A DNA stretch of 64,000 nt from Nakamurella sp. A5-74 (GCF_040438885.1 NZ_CP159218.1:1736001-1800000); one strand, 5' to 3'; counted from the stretch's first letter, positions 1-9,066 are shown. The notes: a model not told the origin generated them from the letters alone. Program-made: numbers and translations.

Positions 1-558
1 GATCAGCCCGGCCAGGGTGACGTACAGCGCTGCGCCGACGATCTTGCCCACTGCGCCGGGTGCGGACAGGCTGACACCCAGGTTGTCGCTGCTCATCATT
101 GCCTGACCGGCGAGGAAAGCGACGAGGCCGGCGATCAGGGTCAGCAGGAACGTCACGCCGGCGAAGACGGCCAGTTTGGCCCACAGCACGGGCAGCCGCG
201 CGGGGATGACGGCGAGCGTGGAGCGGATCATGCCGCTGCTGTATTCGGCGGACATCAGCATCACCCCGAGGATTCCCAGGGCCAGTTGGCAGAACAGGAT
301 CCCGTAGAGGCTCGTGTCGGTGGCGTCGAAGCCGTACCGTTCGGCTTCGCTCACGGACTTGTATTGGCCAGGGACGGCCGCGGAGAAGAGCACTCCGGCG
401 CCGATCGTCAGGACGGCCGCGATCAACAGGGTCCAGATCGTGGATCTGAGGCTGCGGAACTTTGTCCATTCCGAGGCGATGACCCGAAGCTGGGAGGTCC
501 GCTGGCCCGTCGGCGGGGTCCTCGGCCGGTCCGGTCGGGTGGGGGTGTGGGTGCTCAT
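1..558 (-). CDS. ABC-2 type transporter permease (C-terminus beyond window)
   Basis: Membrane subunit of an ABC exporter whose ATPase is the gene just upstream. The visible 186 residues begin with a Pro/Arg-rich cytosolic tail, then a segment with SEWTKFRSLRST typical of ABC-2 permeases, followed by hydrophobic spans separated by short loops (for example WTLLIAAVLTIG and LAVFAGVTFLLTLIAGLVAF). The motif MSAEYSSGMIRSTLA, a loop seen in ABC-2 permeases, is near residue 104. The ATG at 558-556 overlaps the TGA of the upstream ATPase gene (ATGA), so the two are translationally coupled. The 3' end lies outside the window, so total length is unknown. Substrate cannot be inferred. Confidence 0.88.
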   Translation of the reverse strand, partial: MSTHTPTRPDRPRTPPTGQRTSQLRVIASEWTKFRSLRSTIWTLLIAAVLTIGAGVLFSAAVPGQYKSVSEAERYGFDATDTSLYGILFCQLALGILGVMLMSAEYSSGMIRSTLAVIPARLPVLWAKLAVFAGVTFLLTLIAGLVAFLAGQAMMSSDNLGVSLSAPGAVGKIVGAALYVTLAGLI

Positions 559-1478
559 GCCGACACCTGAGCCACGTCGGTGGCGCGGTACTCGACAGAG
601 TCGTGGGTGAGTTCCATGAATGCTTCTTCCAGGGATGCCTGTTGGGCGGTCAGTTCGAAGATCGGCAGGTGCGACCGCCAGGCGATCGTGCCGATCTGTT
701 CTGCGGTGAGGCCCTGCACCTGCAGGAGGTTCGGTTCTGCGCTGGTCACTGTGATGTGCGGGCCGAGCAGGTGCTCACGTAGTTGGGTGGCCTCCGGAGT
801 TCGGACGATGACCGACTGGTGGGAGGAGCGGGCGACGAACTCGGTGACGCTGGTGTCGGCGATCAGCCTGCCCCGGCCGATGATGACCAGACGTGTTGCC
901 GTCAGGGCCATCTCGCTCATCAGGTGCGACGAGACGAAGACGGTGCGTCCCTCGGCGGCTAGGGATTTGAGCATGGTGCGGATCCACAGCACACCCTCAG
1001 GGTCGAGCCCGTTGACGGGTTCGTCCAGCATGACGACCTTCGGGTCACCCAGTAGGGCGACGGCGACGCCCAGTCGTTGACCCATGCCGAGGGAGAACCC
1101 GCCGACGCGCTGGGCGGCGACCCCGGTCAGGCCGACGATGTCGATGACGTCGTCGACCCGCCGGCGGCCGATGCCGTTGGTCTGCGCCAGTGCGATCAGG
1201 TGGTTGCGGGCCGACCGGCCCCGGTGGACGGCGGTGGCCTCGAGCAGGATCCCCAACTCGGCCATCGGTGCCTGTGCCGACCGGAAGGTGCTGCCGTTGA
1301 CCCGGATGGAGCCGGCGGTGGGGGCGTCCAGTCCGGCGATCATCCGCATCGTGGTGGACTTGCCGGAACCGTTCGGGCCCAGGAACCCGGTCACCGTCCC
1401 GCTGGGCACGGTGAACGTCAGATCGTCCACCGCGAGGGTGTCGCCGTACTGCTTCTTCAAATTCTCGACTTCGATCAT
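555..1478 (-). CDS. ABC transporter ATP-binding protein
   Basis: Cytosolic ATPase (307 aa) energising the adjacent ABC-2 permease. Walker A GPNGSGKST lies at about residues 34-42, the signature region SLGMGQR at about 129-135 (a variant of LSGGQ common in DrrA/CcmA-like exporters), Walker B VVMLDEP at about 148-154, and the switch His in SSH near 185. The reading frame is open another 57 codons upstream, but the ATG at 1478 is chosen because AAGGAG sits about 6 nt before it and the conserved MIEVENLKKQYG start follows. The stop overlaps the permease start. It resembles drug, lantibiotic or bacteriocin resistance exporters; the substrate is not evident. Confidence 0.93.
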   Translation of the reverse strand: MIEVENLKKQYGDTLAVDDLTFTVPSGTVTGFLGPNGSGKSTTMRMIAGLDAPTAGSIRVNGSTFRSAQAPMAELGILLEATAVHRGRSARNHLIALAQTNGIGRRRVDDVIDIVGLTGVAAQRVGGFSLGMGQRLGVAVALLGDPKVVMLDEPVNGLDPEGVLWIRTMLKSLAAEGRTVFVSSHLMSEMALTATRLVIIGRGRLIADTSVTEFVARSSHQSVIVRTPEATQLREHLLGPHITVTSAEPNLLQVQGLTAEQIGTIAWRSHLPIFELTAQQASLEEAFMELTHDSVEYRATDVAQVSA

Positions 1479-1747
1479 CAACTGCTCCTTGGGGGAATGG
1501 ATTCGGGCCCCTGAGGCCCACTGGTTTAACTGATCTCCGTCGCGGGGAGGGGAGTGGGTAACCCCTCCGTGACGGTGAACGGTGCTGCGGTTGAGGAGAC
1601 ACTCGGCCGTCGCGGTACACGCAAACCTGGCCGGAGTGATCAGCAGCACTGCGGTTGGTCAGCGGAATGCGTGGTGAGTTCTTGTGCCACATCGGGTCCC
1701 CGCGAGCAGGCGCTGCCTACGGGGGCCGAGGCGGCACGGGAGGATGC

Positions 1748-3385
1748 CTACTTGCCCTTCCCACAGGCGACGTCGTTGGCCGGACGCTGCCCGGTGAGGA
1801 GGAACTTCGTGGCGATGCTGTTGGCGCATTGGTTGTCCAGGATCAGGTAACCCAGGTGTCCGCCCTGATCGGCGGTCACCATCCTGGCTCGGTCGCCGAG
1901 GGCTTTCCGCATGTTCAGAGCCCCGGCGAGCGGCGTGGCCGGGTCGCGGAGGTTCTGCACCATGAGTACGTTCGACGGACCTTCATCGGTGATGGTCACC
2001 TGTGGCTCGATCGGTTCGGACGGCCAGAACGCACACGGCGTGATGTTGGCCGCGGCCGCGCCGAACAGCGGGTAGCGCTTCCGGTCGGCGGCGACGTTGC
2101 GCTGGTAGCCGGCCACCGACTCCGGCCAGGCGGAGTCGTTGCAGATCACGTGCATCTGGCTGGCGAGGTAGTTGTCCGCCGGCACGTCGGTGGTTGCGGT
2201 TGGTGCGTCGGCAGCGGGCGGCACCGGCAGCTTCTTCCCTGCGTCGAGTGCCTGCCAGATATCGGCCAGCGCCGGGAACTCGCTGTCGTAGTAAATCTTG
2301 GCGAACGAGAGCTGGCGGAACAACCTGCCGTCTACGCCCTGCAAGCTCGGCTTCGCGTCCAGTTTCGCCGCGATGTCGAGGTACGTCGCCCTGACCTGTT
2401 CCGGTGTCCGGCCGAGGCCGTATTCGGGGTGTGCGGCGGCGAACGCTGCGAAGTCGGGAAACCTGTCCTGGAAACCCTGGCCGACCATCCGCGAGAATTC
2501 AGCGTCCCACCCGTGCGGCCCGGTGACGCTGTCGATCAGGATCCGGTCGCTGCGATCCGGGAACATGGTCGTGAACACCGCTCCGAGATAGCTACCGTAG
2601 GAGTGTCCGAAGTAGGACACTTTGTTCTCGCCCAATGCTTCCCGAACGCGGTCCAGGTCGCGCGCCGTGTTCGCGGTGGTGATGTATGGCAGCACCGACG
2701 CCGACGACGAGGATCCGCACGCCTTGGCGATTTCAGCTGCGGCCTTGGCGTCGCTGGCGACATCGGCGGCGTTGCGCGCATAGGGCGGGATGTTGCTGAA
2801 TGTCTGCGCCGGGTCCAGGTCACAGGTGACCGGCGTGCTGTGACCGACGCCCCGCGGGTCGATCCCGATGACGTCGTAGGTGTCCAGCACGCTCTTCGGA
2901 AGCCCCAATTTCCGCAGCCCGGCAGGGAAAGCCAACCCCGCGCCACCCGGACCCCCGGAGTTGGTGAGCAGCACGCCGTGACGCTGGTCCGGATTCGTGC
3001 TGGCCAACTTCGAGATGGCGATCTTGATCGTCCGGCCGCCAGGATTGCGGTAGTCCAACGGAACATCGAGAGTCGAGCACTGCAGACTTTTGTCCTTCAC
3101 GTCTGCAGGACACTTCTCCCACTTCAGGCTCGGTGCTGCCGTCGTCGCGGTGGCGGTGTCCGAGCTGGGGGTGGATTCCGGCGGGGACGCGGATTCCGGG
3201 GCAGGCGGCGACGAGGTGGCCACGGAGTCCGGGGCAGGCGACGACGAGGTGGCCACGGATTCTGGCGCGGTCGACGACGGCGAGGTGGCCACGGATTCCG
3301 GCGTCGACGCGCCTGTTGAGGTGCACGAGGCCAGTATCGCCAGCGAGAGAGCAACGGGAATGGTGGCGAAAATCTTCTTGTTCAT
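1748..3385 (-). CDS. secreted lipoprotein alpha/beta hydrolase, S33/tripeptidyl-aminopeptidase-like
   Basis: Predicted exported hydrolase (545 aa). It starts with a lipoprotein signal ending LASC (Cys21), then a Ser/Thr/Pro linker with three imperfect copies of PESVATSS (residues about 30-75). The alpha/beta-hydrolase core has the oxyanion loop GGPGGAG (144-150) and nucleophile elbow GHSYGS with Ser262. The C-terminal TAP-like region supplies Asp near 481 (NLRDPATP) and His near 510 (GGHLGY), so the triad looks complete. These enzymes typically release N-terminal peptides from oligopeptides, though some actinobacterial members hydrolyse esters or antibiotics. It sits between two ABC-2 exporter loci on the same strand. 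A second member of the family lies at 10652-12250. Confidence 0.88.
   Translation of the reverse strand: MNKKIFATIPVALSLAILASCTSTGASTPESVATSPSSTAPESVATSSSPAPDSVATSSPPAPESASPPESTPSSDTATATTAAPSLKWEKCPADVKDKSLQCSTLDVPLDYRNPGGRTIKIAISKLASTNPDQRHGVLLTNSGGPGGAGLAFPAGLRKLGLPKSVLDTYDVIGIDPRGVGHSTPVTCDLDPAQTFSNIPPYARNAADVASDAKAAAEIAKACGSSSSASVLPYITTANTARDLDRVREALGENKVSYFGHSYGSYLGAVFTTMFPDRSDRILIDSVTGPHGWDAEFSRMVGQGFQDRFPDFAAFAAAHPEYGLGRTPEQVRATYLDIAAKLDAKPSLQGVDGRLFRQLSFAKIYYDSEFPALADIWQALDAGKKLPVPPAADAPTATTDVPADNYLASQMHVICNDSAWPESVAGYQRNVAADRKRYPLFGAAAANITPCAFWPSEPIEPQVTITDEGPSNVLMVQNLRDPATPLAGALNMRKALGDRARMVTADQGGHLGYLILDNQCANSIATKFLLTGQRPANDVACGKGK
3211..3302. repeat. short imperfect direct repeats encoding lipoprotein linker
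   Basis: The motif GAGGTGGCCACGGA followed by KTCYGG begins at 3213, 3246 and 3282, spacings of 33 and 36 bp, all multiples of three. The repeats encode the PESVATSS-type linker of the S33 lipoprotein on the minus strand. Copy number could vary without frameshifting the protein. Confidence 0.75.
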
Positions 3386-3445
3386 GATGGGCCTTAGGAG
3401 TTGATCTATTGGAGTGTGTGCGGGTGGTGAATTTCTCGACGGAGC

Positions 3446-4165
3446 TCAGCGACGTGGTTCCCAACGGAACATCCGACCCGCCAAGGCGACCGCCACCAGG
3501 ACCCACGCCAGGGTTGGCAGGAGCAACAGCAGCGATTCGCCGAGCGGCGCGCCACCGTTCCAGGCTTTGGAGACCAGTTCGGTCGCCGCGCCACCCGGCA
3601 GCAGACGCTTGAGCAGCGCCAGGTCCTCGGTGCCCGCGATCCCCACGTAGCTCGCCACGGCGATCACGCCCAGGGTGATGGGCAGGGTCGTCACCTGGGC
3701 GTGCTCAGGCGAATTCGTGAGGCCGGCTGTGGCCAGCGCGAGGGCGAGCATCATCGCGACCGTGGCGATGACTCCCACGACCAGCAGCGGGATGTTGGCC
3801 GGTCCACCGGTCACCACGCCCAGCACGGTGAGGATCACACCGATCTGGACCAGCGCGATGACCGAGAGCGGCAGGACCAGTCCGGCCAGGATTCCGCTGT
3901 CGCTCGCAGCGGTGGAGCGCAGCCGTTTGAGGAACAGGTTCTGGCGACGGGAGGCGAGCGTGGTGACTGCGGTCGAGTAGAGCCCGAACGCAGCGATGGT
4001 GAACATGACGACGGCAGCGATGTACCCGAGGCTGCCGATCTTGGTGAACAGCTCGTGCTGGTAGAGGAAGAAGGCACTGATGGCCAGGGGCATCACGAGG
4101 CCGGTGAGGAACACCGCGCGATTGCGGAAGAGCTGGATCAGTTCACTGCGAGCGATGGACAGCAT
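3446..4165 (-). CDS. ABC-2 type transporter permease
   Basis: Membrane subunit (239 aa) of the second ABC exporter, paired with the ATPase at 4224-5108. It opens with a cytosolic segment (MLSIARSELIQLFRNR) and shows about six hydrophobic stretches, including AVFLTGLVMPLAISAFFLY, LGYIAAVVMFTIAAFGLY and SLLLLLPTLAWVLVAVALAG, the usual ABC-2 topology. The ATG at 4165 is preferred over upstream in-frame starts because a GAAAGGGA purine run precedes it and the homologous part begins there. The gap to the upstream ATPase is 58 bp, so the pair is probably one operon. The locus is divergent from a two-component system that is a likely regulator. Confidence 0.88.
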   Translation of the reverse strand: MLSIARSELIQLFRNRAVFLTGLVMPLAISAFFLYQHELFTKIGSLGYIAAVVMFTIAAFGLYSTAVTTLASRRQNLFLKRLRSTAASDSGILAGLVLPLSVIALVQIGVILTVLGVVTGGPANIPLLVVGVIATVAMMLALALATAGLTNSPEHAQVTTLPITLGVIAVASYVGIAGTEDLALLKRLLPGGAATELVSKAWNGGAPLGESLLLLLPTLAWVLVAVALAGRMFRWEPRR

Positions 4166-4223
4166 GGGAAAGTCCCTTTCTCGGACGGTTCCGTGGGGTG
4201 GGGCCGGGATGTCCCGGGATGTG

Positions 4224-5108
4224 TCAGTGGGTGCCGATGGCTCGGAACACGTCATCGAGTCCGGTGGGACCCGCGCTGAGGTCGGGCAGGTCCACGGTGT
4301 GCTCCTGCGCCCAGCAGAGCAACGTGTACAGGTCCCGTTGCAGATCGAAGGTCTCGACGAGGGTCTTTCCGTCGGGACCGCGGGTGGCCTGCAGGGGCGG
4401 GGTCGGCGCCGTGGGCGGCAGGGTGAAATGGATGGCGGCGGGCAGGGTCTGCGTCAACTCGTTGACGGTCCCCTCCCGGTGGAACACACCGTCGTGCATC
4501 AGTCCGATGCGATCGGCCCGCTGTTGCGCTTCCTCGAGGTAGTGCGTGGTGAGGACGATCGTGGATCCGCGCTCGCGCAGCTTCTCCACTGCTCTCCACA
4601 GGTCGTCACGGGCCTGGATGTCCAGGCCGGTAGTCGGCTCGTCCAGGAACACCAGCTCCGGGGTGCCGTACACGGCGGTGGCGAAATCCAGCCTTCGCTT
4701 CTCGCCACCGGAGAGCTGCGCGACCTTCGTGCCGGCTTTGCGGGTCAGGTCGATGATGCCCAGAACGCGGCCGACGGTGTCCGTCCGGCCGCTGAGGCTG
4801 CCGATGAGACCGATCGATTCCTTCACAGTGAGATCCGGCGCGAATCCACTCTCCTGCAGCATGATTCCCATCTTTCGACGGACAGCTCTGCGGTCGGTGG
4901 GATCCTGTCCGAAGACCCGCACCGTGCCTGAGGTGGCGACGCGGTGTCCCTCGATGGTCTCCAGGGTCGAGGTCTTGCCCGCACCGTTGGTACCGAGCAG
5001 TGCGTAGAGTTCGCCGGGCTGCACCTGGAGGGACAGATCCTTGACGGCATGGAATTCGCCGTACCGGATGTTGAGACGTTCGACGTCAATCACGGGTGTG
5101 GTGGTCAT
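4224..5108 (-). CDS. ABC transporter ATP-binding protein (DrrA/CcmA-like)
   Basis: ATPase subunit (294 aa) of the exporter with the permease at 3446-4165. Walker A is GTNGAGKTS near residues 37-45, the signature QLSGGEKRR is present, Walker B reads LVFLDEPTTGLD, and the switch is TTHYLEEA. A C-terminal extension of about 80 residues (LPPTAPTPP onward) is typical of the DrrA class. The ATG at 5108 is used because homology starts with TPVIDVERLNIRYG; upstream in-frame starts at 5174 and 5204 are possible since no strong ribosome site precedes 5108. It is divergent from the kinase gene at 5289, an arrangement common for antibiotic-sensing or cell-envelope stress modules. Confidence 0.92.
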   Translation of the reverse strand: MTTTPVIDVERLNIRYGEFHAVKDLSLQVQPGELYALLGTNGAGKTSTLETIEGHRVATSGTVRVFGQDPTDRRAVRRKMGIMLQESGFAPDLTVKESIGLIGSLSGRTDTVGRVLGIIDLTRKAGTKVAQLSGGEKRRLDFATAVYGTPELVFLDEPTTGLDIQARDDLWRAVEKLRERGSTIVLTTHYLEEAQQRADRIGLMHDGVFHREGTVNELTQTLPAAIHFTLPPTAPTPPLQATRGPDGKTLVETFDLQRDLYTLLCWAQEHTVDLPDLSAGPTGLDDVFRAIGTH

Positions 5109-5288
5109 CGACCAATCCCATCGGCGCGGACCGGTTCCCGGCAGTGGGGCTACGTCAGCACTCCACCGTGACATTCCTGCGACGGGTGTATGACGCAGTG
5201 TCACTGGTGCCGCAGGAGCACCCCCCGGATACTGAGGCTCTGACCGCCCCGTCCGATGCAGATCCGATCCTCAGGAGAGTGACACGCC
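5109..5288. promoter_or_regulatory. divergent promoter region with an imperfect inverted repeat
   Basis: This 180-bp gap must carry promoters for the ABC exporter (minus) and the two-component system (plus). It holds an imperfect dyad at about 5165-5208, with left arm ACCGTGACATTCCTGCG and right arm CGCAGTGTCACTGGT. The dyad could bind the LuxR-type response regulator encoded next door. No clear sigma-factor boxes were assigned. Confidence 0.4.
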
Positions 5289-6440
5289 ATGCCCGAGATT
5301 TCCGATCACTCCGAGGTGCAGCCGCAGGCGCGGTTGCGCAGGCTCAATCTCGTCATGATGCTGCCTGCCGTGGTCATCGGTGGTCTGGTGGCGGTGGCTG
5401 TCGATGCCCACTCCTGGGGGCAGGGCGCCATTCTCGGGCTGGGCGTCGTGGCAGGAGTGGTCGCCTTCGAACGCTGGACAGCGGGACAATTGCAGCGGGT
5501 CGCGCCCGCTTGTCTGCTCGTCGCCGCAGCGGTGTGGGTGTACGGCGCGCTGATGGCAGGCAGCACCACGGCGTTCTTCGGCATCATGATGGTGGGAACC
5601 CTGATGGTCCCCGAGTTGCCGCGCCATCGGGCGCTGGCCGCGACAGGACTGGTCGCCTTCGTCGCCGCGACAGGACTGGCGCGGGCGATGGTGACACCGG
5701 ACGCCCTGTCCGATGTGCTGCTTCCCTATGTGGTCCTCCCGGCGGGAATCGTCGCTGTCGTGGCCGGATTGATGTTTCCCAACAAGCGGTTCTACGACGT
5801 CGTCGCCGATCTCGAGGTTGCCAGGGCCCGCGAGGCAGAGCTCGCCGTGGCCAGGGAGCGCATCCGCTTTGCCAGTGACCTGCACGATATCCAGGGCCAC
5901 ACCCTGCACGTGGTGAAGCTCAAGATCGCGCTGGCGCAGAAACTTCTGCACAGCGACATCGGGCGGGTGGAGAGCGAACTGCGCGAGGTCTACACCCTGG
6001 TCGGCGACACGATCAACCAGACCAAGGACCTCGCCCACGCCCAACGGCGACTCAACCTCTCCGCTGAGCTGGAGAATGCGAAGAACCTCTTCGAGGCCGC
6101 CGGCATTCGCGTGGATGTCGACCGCGAATCCGTCGAGATCGATGCGCGGGCGGGGGAGTGGCTCGGTCAGGTGCTCCGAGAGACGACCACCAACATCCTG
6201 CGGCACGCACAGGCCACCCACGTGCGGATCAGCCTGTCGGAGTCGGGGATCATCATCGTCAACGACGGAGCCCAAGAAACTCAGCTGCCCGAGTTGCGTG
6301 GGCTCGCTGCGCTCCGTGAACGAGTGGCCGGCAACTGCGGCGAGATGACGGTGACGCAGGGGCACGGGAAGTTCCGCACCGCAGCGTCCTTCCCCCGCGC
6401 GCCCGCGGACACCGTCCCGAGCAGCGGACGGGCCCGGTGA
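5289..6440 (+). CDS. two-component sensor histidine kinase (NarL/DesK class, HisKA_3)
   Basis: Membrane sensor kinase (383 aa) that should phosphorylate the response regulator encoded next. Residues about 20-165 contain five or six hydrophobic segments with almost no extracytoplasmic loop, as in intramembrane-sensing DesK/LiaS-type kinases. The dimerisation/phosphoacceptor region reads DLHDIQGHTLHVVK with His199. The ATPase N-box is ETTTNILRHAQA with Asn302. The ATP-lid part is short: NDGAQ leads quickly to RGLAALRERV, and the usual DDGxG is reduced. GGAG precedes the ATG. The stop overlaps the regulator's GTG start by 4 nt. Intramembrane kinases beside ABC-2 exporters often respond to membrane-active compounds; that role here is inference. 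Confidence 0.9.
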   Translation: MPEISDHSEVQPQARLRRLNLVMMLPAVVIGGLVAVAVDAHSWGQGAILGLGVVAGVVAFERWTAGQLQRVAPACLLVAAAVWVYGALMAGSTTAFFGIMMVGTLMVPELPRHRALAATGLVAFVAATGLARAMVTPDALSDVLLPYVVLPAGIVAVVAGLMFPNKRFYDVVADLEVARAREAELAVARERIRFASDLHDIQGHTLHVVKLKIALAQKLLHSDIGRVESELREVYTLVGDTINQTKDLAHAQRRLNLSAELENAKNLFEAAGIRVDVDRESVEIDARAGEWLGQVLRETTTNILRHAQATHVRISLSESGIIIVNDGAQETQLPELRGLAALRERVAGNCGEMTVTQGHGKFRTAASFPRAPADTVPSSGRAR

Positions 6441-7039
6441 TCACCGTCGTGCTGGCCGACGACGAGGCACTGCTGCGGACGGCGCTGGCAGCGTTGCTCC
6501 CCCTGGAGGGAGAAATCACCGTGCTCGCCGAAGCAGCGGAAGGCGCGGGGGCCGTCGAGGCCACCATGCGGTGCCGGCCCGATGTGCTCGTCATCGACCT
6601 GGAGATGCCCGGTGTCGACGGGCTCGGTGCCGTAGCCGCGATCCGACGTGACCTGCCGGACCAGGTGATTCTGATGCTCACCCGCCACGCCAAGCCCGGT
6701 GTGCTGCGTAAGGCGCTGAAGCTCGGAGTGCAGGGGTTCGTCAGCAAGTCTGCCGACCCCGCTCACATCACCCACGTCATCCGGACTCTGCACAGTGGAA
6801 GACGCTGGATCGATCCCGACGTTTCCGCCCTGGCGCTCGTCGACGACTGCCCGCTCACCGACCGGGAGCTCGACGTGCTCAGGGTGACCGGCGAAGGGTT
6901 CTCGGCGAGCGACATTGCCATCCAGCTGCACCTGGCAGAGGGGACCGTCCGCAACTACCTGTCCACCGCGATGCAGAAGACACAGACCCGGACCCGGCAC
7001 GAGGCCGCGCGTTATGCACGTGAACACGACTGGCTCTGA
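6437..7039 (+). CDS. LuxR/NarL-family response regulator
   Basis: DNA-binding response regulator (200 aa), partner of the preceding kinase. The receiver domain has the acidic pair Asp8/Asp9, phosphoacceptor Asp54 in VIDLEMPG, and Lys104 in FVSKSAD. A C-terminal GerE/LuxR helix-turn-helix follows from about residue 137 (LTDRELDVLRVTGEG, then DIAIQLHLAEGTVRNYLS). It starts with GTG within GTGA, overlapping the kinase stop, so translation is coupled. The natural targets are the divergent ABC exporter genes and its own promoter in the 5109-5288 gap. Confidence 0.93.
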   Translation: MITVVLADDEALLRTALAALLPLEGEITVLAEAAEGAGAVEATMRCRPDVLVIDLEMPGVDGLGAVAAIRRDLPDQVILMLTRHAKPGVLRKALKLGVQGFVSKSADPAHITHVIRTLHSGRRWIDPDVSALALVDDCPLTDRELDVLRVTGEGFSASDIAIQLHLAEGTVRNYLSTAMQKTQTRTRHEAARYAREHDWL

Positions 7040-7236
7040 GTCGGCGGCTCACAGTTCGCCGTCGTGGGACTCAGTGGTCAGGGCTCACCGATCTGGGGTC
7101 GCATGCCGTCCAGAACACCGACTGCGCCGCACACCGAGGACAGTGCATTCGGGTCATCATCATCCACCTTTGCTCGGGCAATTTAATCGATGCACACCGG
7201 TGCAAGCCGACGTGATGGAAGACTGGGACAAGAGAC

Positions 7237-7728
7237 ATGAATTCTTTGACCGTTGAGCAGATTCGCTCGTCGTTCGTCAATTGCTCGAAGGGCGAATCGA
7301 AACGCCTCAGGCTGCCGGCCGATCTGGAATCCACACCTTGGGACGATCTCGATTTCCTGGGTTGGGCAGATCCACAATCGTCTCATCGTCACTACATCGT
7401 GACCGCGATCGATGGAGCTCCCGTCGGGATCGTGCTGCGATCAGGTTCGTCGGCGACCCGTAAGGCCTCAATGTGCAACGTATGTTTGACAACGCATCCA
7501 GGCGGTAATGTCACCTTGATGGTGGCGCCACTTGCTGGCGCTGCCGGGCGTCTGGGGAATACCGCCGGCATATTCTTGTGCACCGATCTGCAGTGCTCAC
7601 TCTATTTGCGAGGGTTGAAGAAGCCACCGCTTGCGACACGAGTCAAAGACACTCAGGACCCGGTCGAACAGATCCTCCGACTACAGGAGCGGCTGAACCG
7701 GTTTGTGATGAGGATCGGTAATTCCTGA
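7237..7728 (+). CDS. FBP-domain (treble-clef zinc finger) protein
   Basis: Protein of 163 aa matching the actinobacterial FBP C-terminal domain family, named after the EF-G-binding protein FusB/FBP fold. Four cysteines form the zinc site: MCNVC (Cys80, Cys83) and CTDLQC (Cys115, Cys120). Between them lie the conserved THPGGNVTLMVAP and GRLGNTAG segments, and SLYLRG follows. Family members can bind elongation factor G and, in firmicutes, confer fusidic acid resistance; the role in actinobacteria is not established. The ATG is preceded by GGGACAAG. The gene stands alone between the regulator and a small membrane protein. Confidence 0.85.
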   Translation: MNSLTVEQIRSSFVNCSKGESKRLRLPADLESTPWDDLDFLGWADPQSSHRHYIVTAIDGAPVGIVLRSGSSATRKASMCNVCLTTHPGGNVTLMVAPLAGAAGRLGNTAGIFLCTDLQCSLYLRGLKKPPLATRVKDTQDPVEQILRLQERLNRFVMRIGNS

Positions 7729-7850
7729 GCAGAATGCACAGCTGTGGATGTGCTGCGCGACCCTACACGCGGTGCCGCTGTCGTCGTAGGCGTCGGCAGA
7801 GTTTTTTGGACCGAGCAAGAAGCTATCCGTTCCCCGGAGGAGGCAAGAAC

Positions 7851-8510
7851 TTGTTCAAGAGATGGCGGGAGAGTCAGGTAACGAAGCGCATCAAGCCTGG
7901 GGATGGTCGCGCCCTCAGAGGATTCCGCTGGTGGCAGATGCCGACCCGCGCGCTGTTCCATCTCAGGATGCCGGACGACAACACCGGATGGGCGGACTAC
8001 GCAGTCGATATTCCGCGCAAGCGCAAGCGTGATCCGGGCACAGGCCGCGCCATGATCGCCCATGTGTATCTCGGTGGCACGCACGTGGCGCAGTCCAAAC
8101 TCCCGGCCAGGTTTCCCGTTCATGGCGGCACCATCGAAGTTGCGACCAGCCGCTACGGCTTGAAACGGTGCCACTATGTAGAAATCGGCGGCCGAGAACT
8201 ACAACTCACTCCGGACCCCAGATCTGCCGAGGGCAAGCGATCCCACTTCGGTCGTGAGCACCCTGGCCTGAGCCGGATGATCGGGATGTTGTCGATGACC
8301 CTGCTCATCATCGGTGTGATCCTGCTGATCTTCCAGCTCGTCGGGCCGCTCTCCGCGATACCGCTGGTCGCCGAAAAGATCGGGACCATTGAGTCGCCTG
8401 TTCATCTTCCCTGGTGGCTCAACTTCGCCCTCGGCCTGGGGGCTGCTGCCGGTGCTCTGGAACGGGGGCTCAGGCTGCGCCACAGCTGGCTCGACAGCGC
8501 CGGAACCTGA
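7851..8510 (+). CDS. hypothetical membrane protein, TTG start
   Basis: Protein of 219 aa with no family I recognise. About 140 soluble, basic residues come first (FRWWQMPTRALFHLRMPDD, then a beta-rich stretch), followed by two hydrophobic spans near the C-terminus (MIGMLSMTLLIIGVILLIFQ and WWLNFALGLGAAAGALE). The frame is open from an ATG at 7734, but those first 39 codons encode a Cys/Arg-rich low-complexity peptide. A TTG at 7851 with a perfect GGAGGAGG at 7836-7843 is a far better start. It probably sits in the cytoplasmic membrane with a large cytosolic domain. The stretch from 8511 to the IS256 copy holds no supported gene. Confidence 0.6.
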   Translation: MFKRWRESQVTKRIKPGDGRALRGFRWWQMPTRALFHLRMPDDNTGWADYAVDIPRKRKRDPGTGRAMIAHVYLGGTHVAQSKLPARFPVHGGTIEVATSRYGLKRCHYVEIGGRELQLTPDPRSAEGKRSHFGREHPGLSRMIGMLSMTLLIIGVILLIFQLVGPLSAIPLVAEKIGTIESPVHLPWWLNFALGLGAAAGALERGLRLRHSWLDSAGT

Positions 8511-9057
8511 TCTCCGGGACTCGAGAGCACTTCGCGTGGGCATCAGATAAAGGGAATGACGGCAGTGAATATTATCTCAAGGGTAGGTTCGTTGGCGGCG
8601 GGAGGCTGGGTCCTCCTTCTTCTACTGGACGGACGCGCGTCGGAACGAGCCACTCCTGATCCCTCGGCTTGAGCGAAAGGCCTCGGCGGGCGCAGGCCCA
8701 TCTCATTCATCGGCTCCGCCGCTCTGAGAACCGATTCGTGCACGTCCAAGTTTGCCTGGAGCACGATAGTTTCAAGATGGCCGGGACGTCCCCCACGTCC
8801 CCGAGGTCGGGTGACCACCAACTTTTCGTCCGACGTGAGCGAACCCGGCATGCCGACCACCGAACCGCCCACCCCACAGCGGTGAATAAGCGCACCTGAC
8901 GCCTGCCACCGGACCCGGCCTGGAAATCGCCCACGACGAGTCCACCGAGGCCAAGGTGAACTGTGATCAGACGTGGTTCGCGTCTGTGCTCTGGATACGT
9001 CACGAACCCGCAGTCCTCAAGAGCGAGGCAAGAAGCAGTCACCGACACGCATCACGG
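8511..9057. other. intergenic region without supported gene
   Basis: About 550 bp between the small membrane protein and the first IS256 copy. Short frames exist on both strands, but none has a ribosome site, recognisable domain or convincing composition. The IS target duplication starts at 9058. Confidence 0.5.
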
Positions 9058-9066
9058 CGGCGGCAG

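Noticed and set aside
1655-3319. 554-codon open frame on the plus strand
   Set aside because: Antisense to the S33 lipoprotein gene and ends in a Gly/Arg-rich repeat that mirrors the linker.
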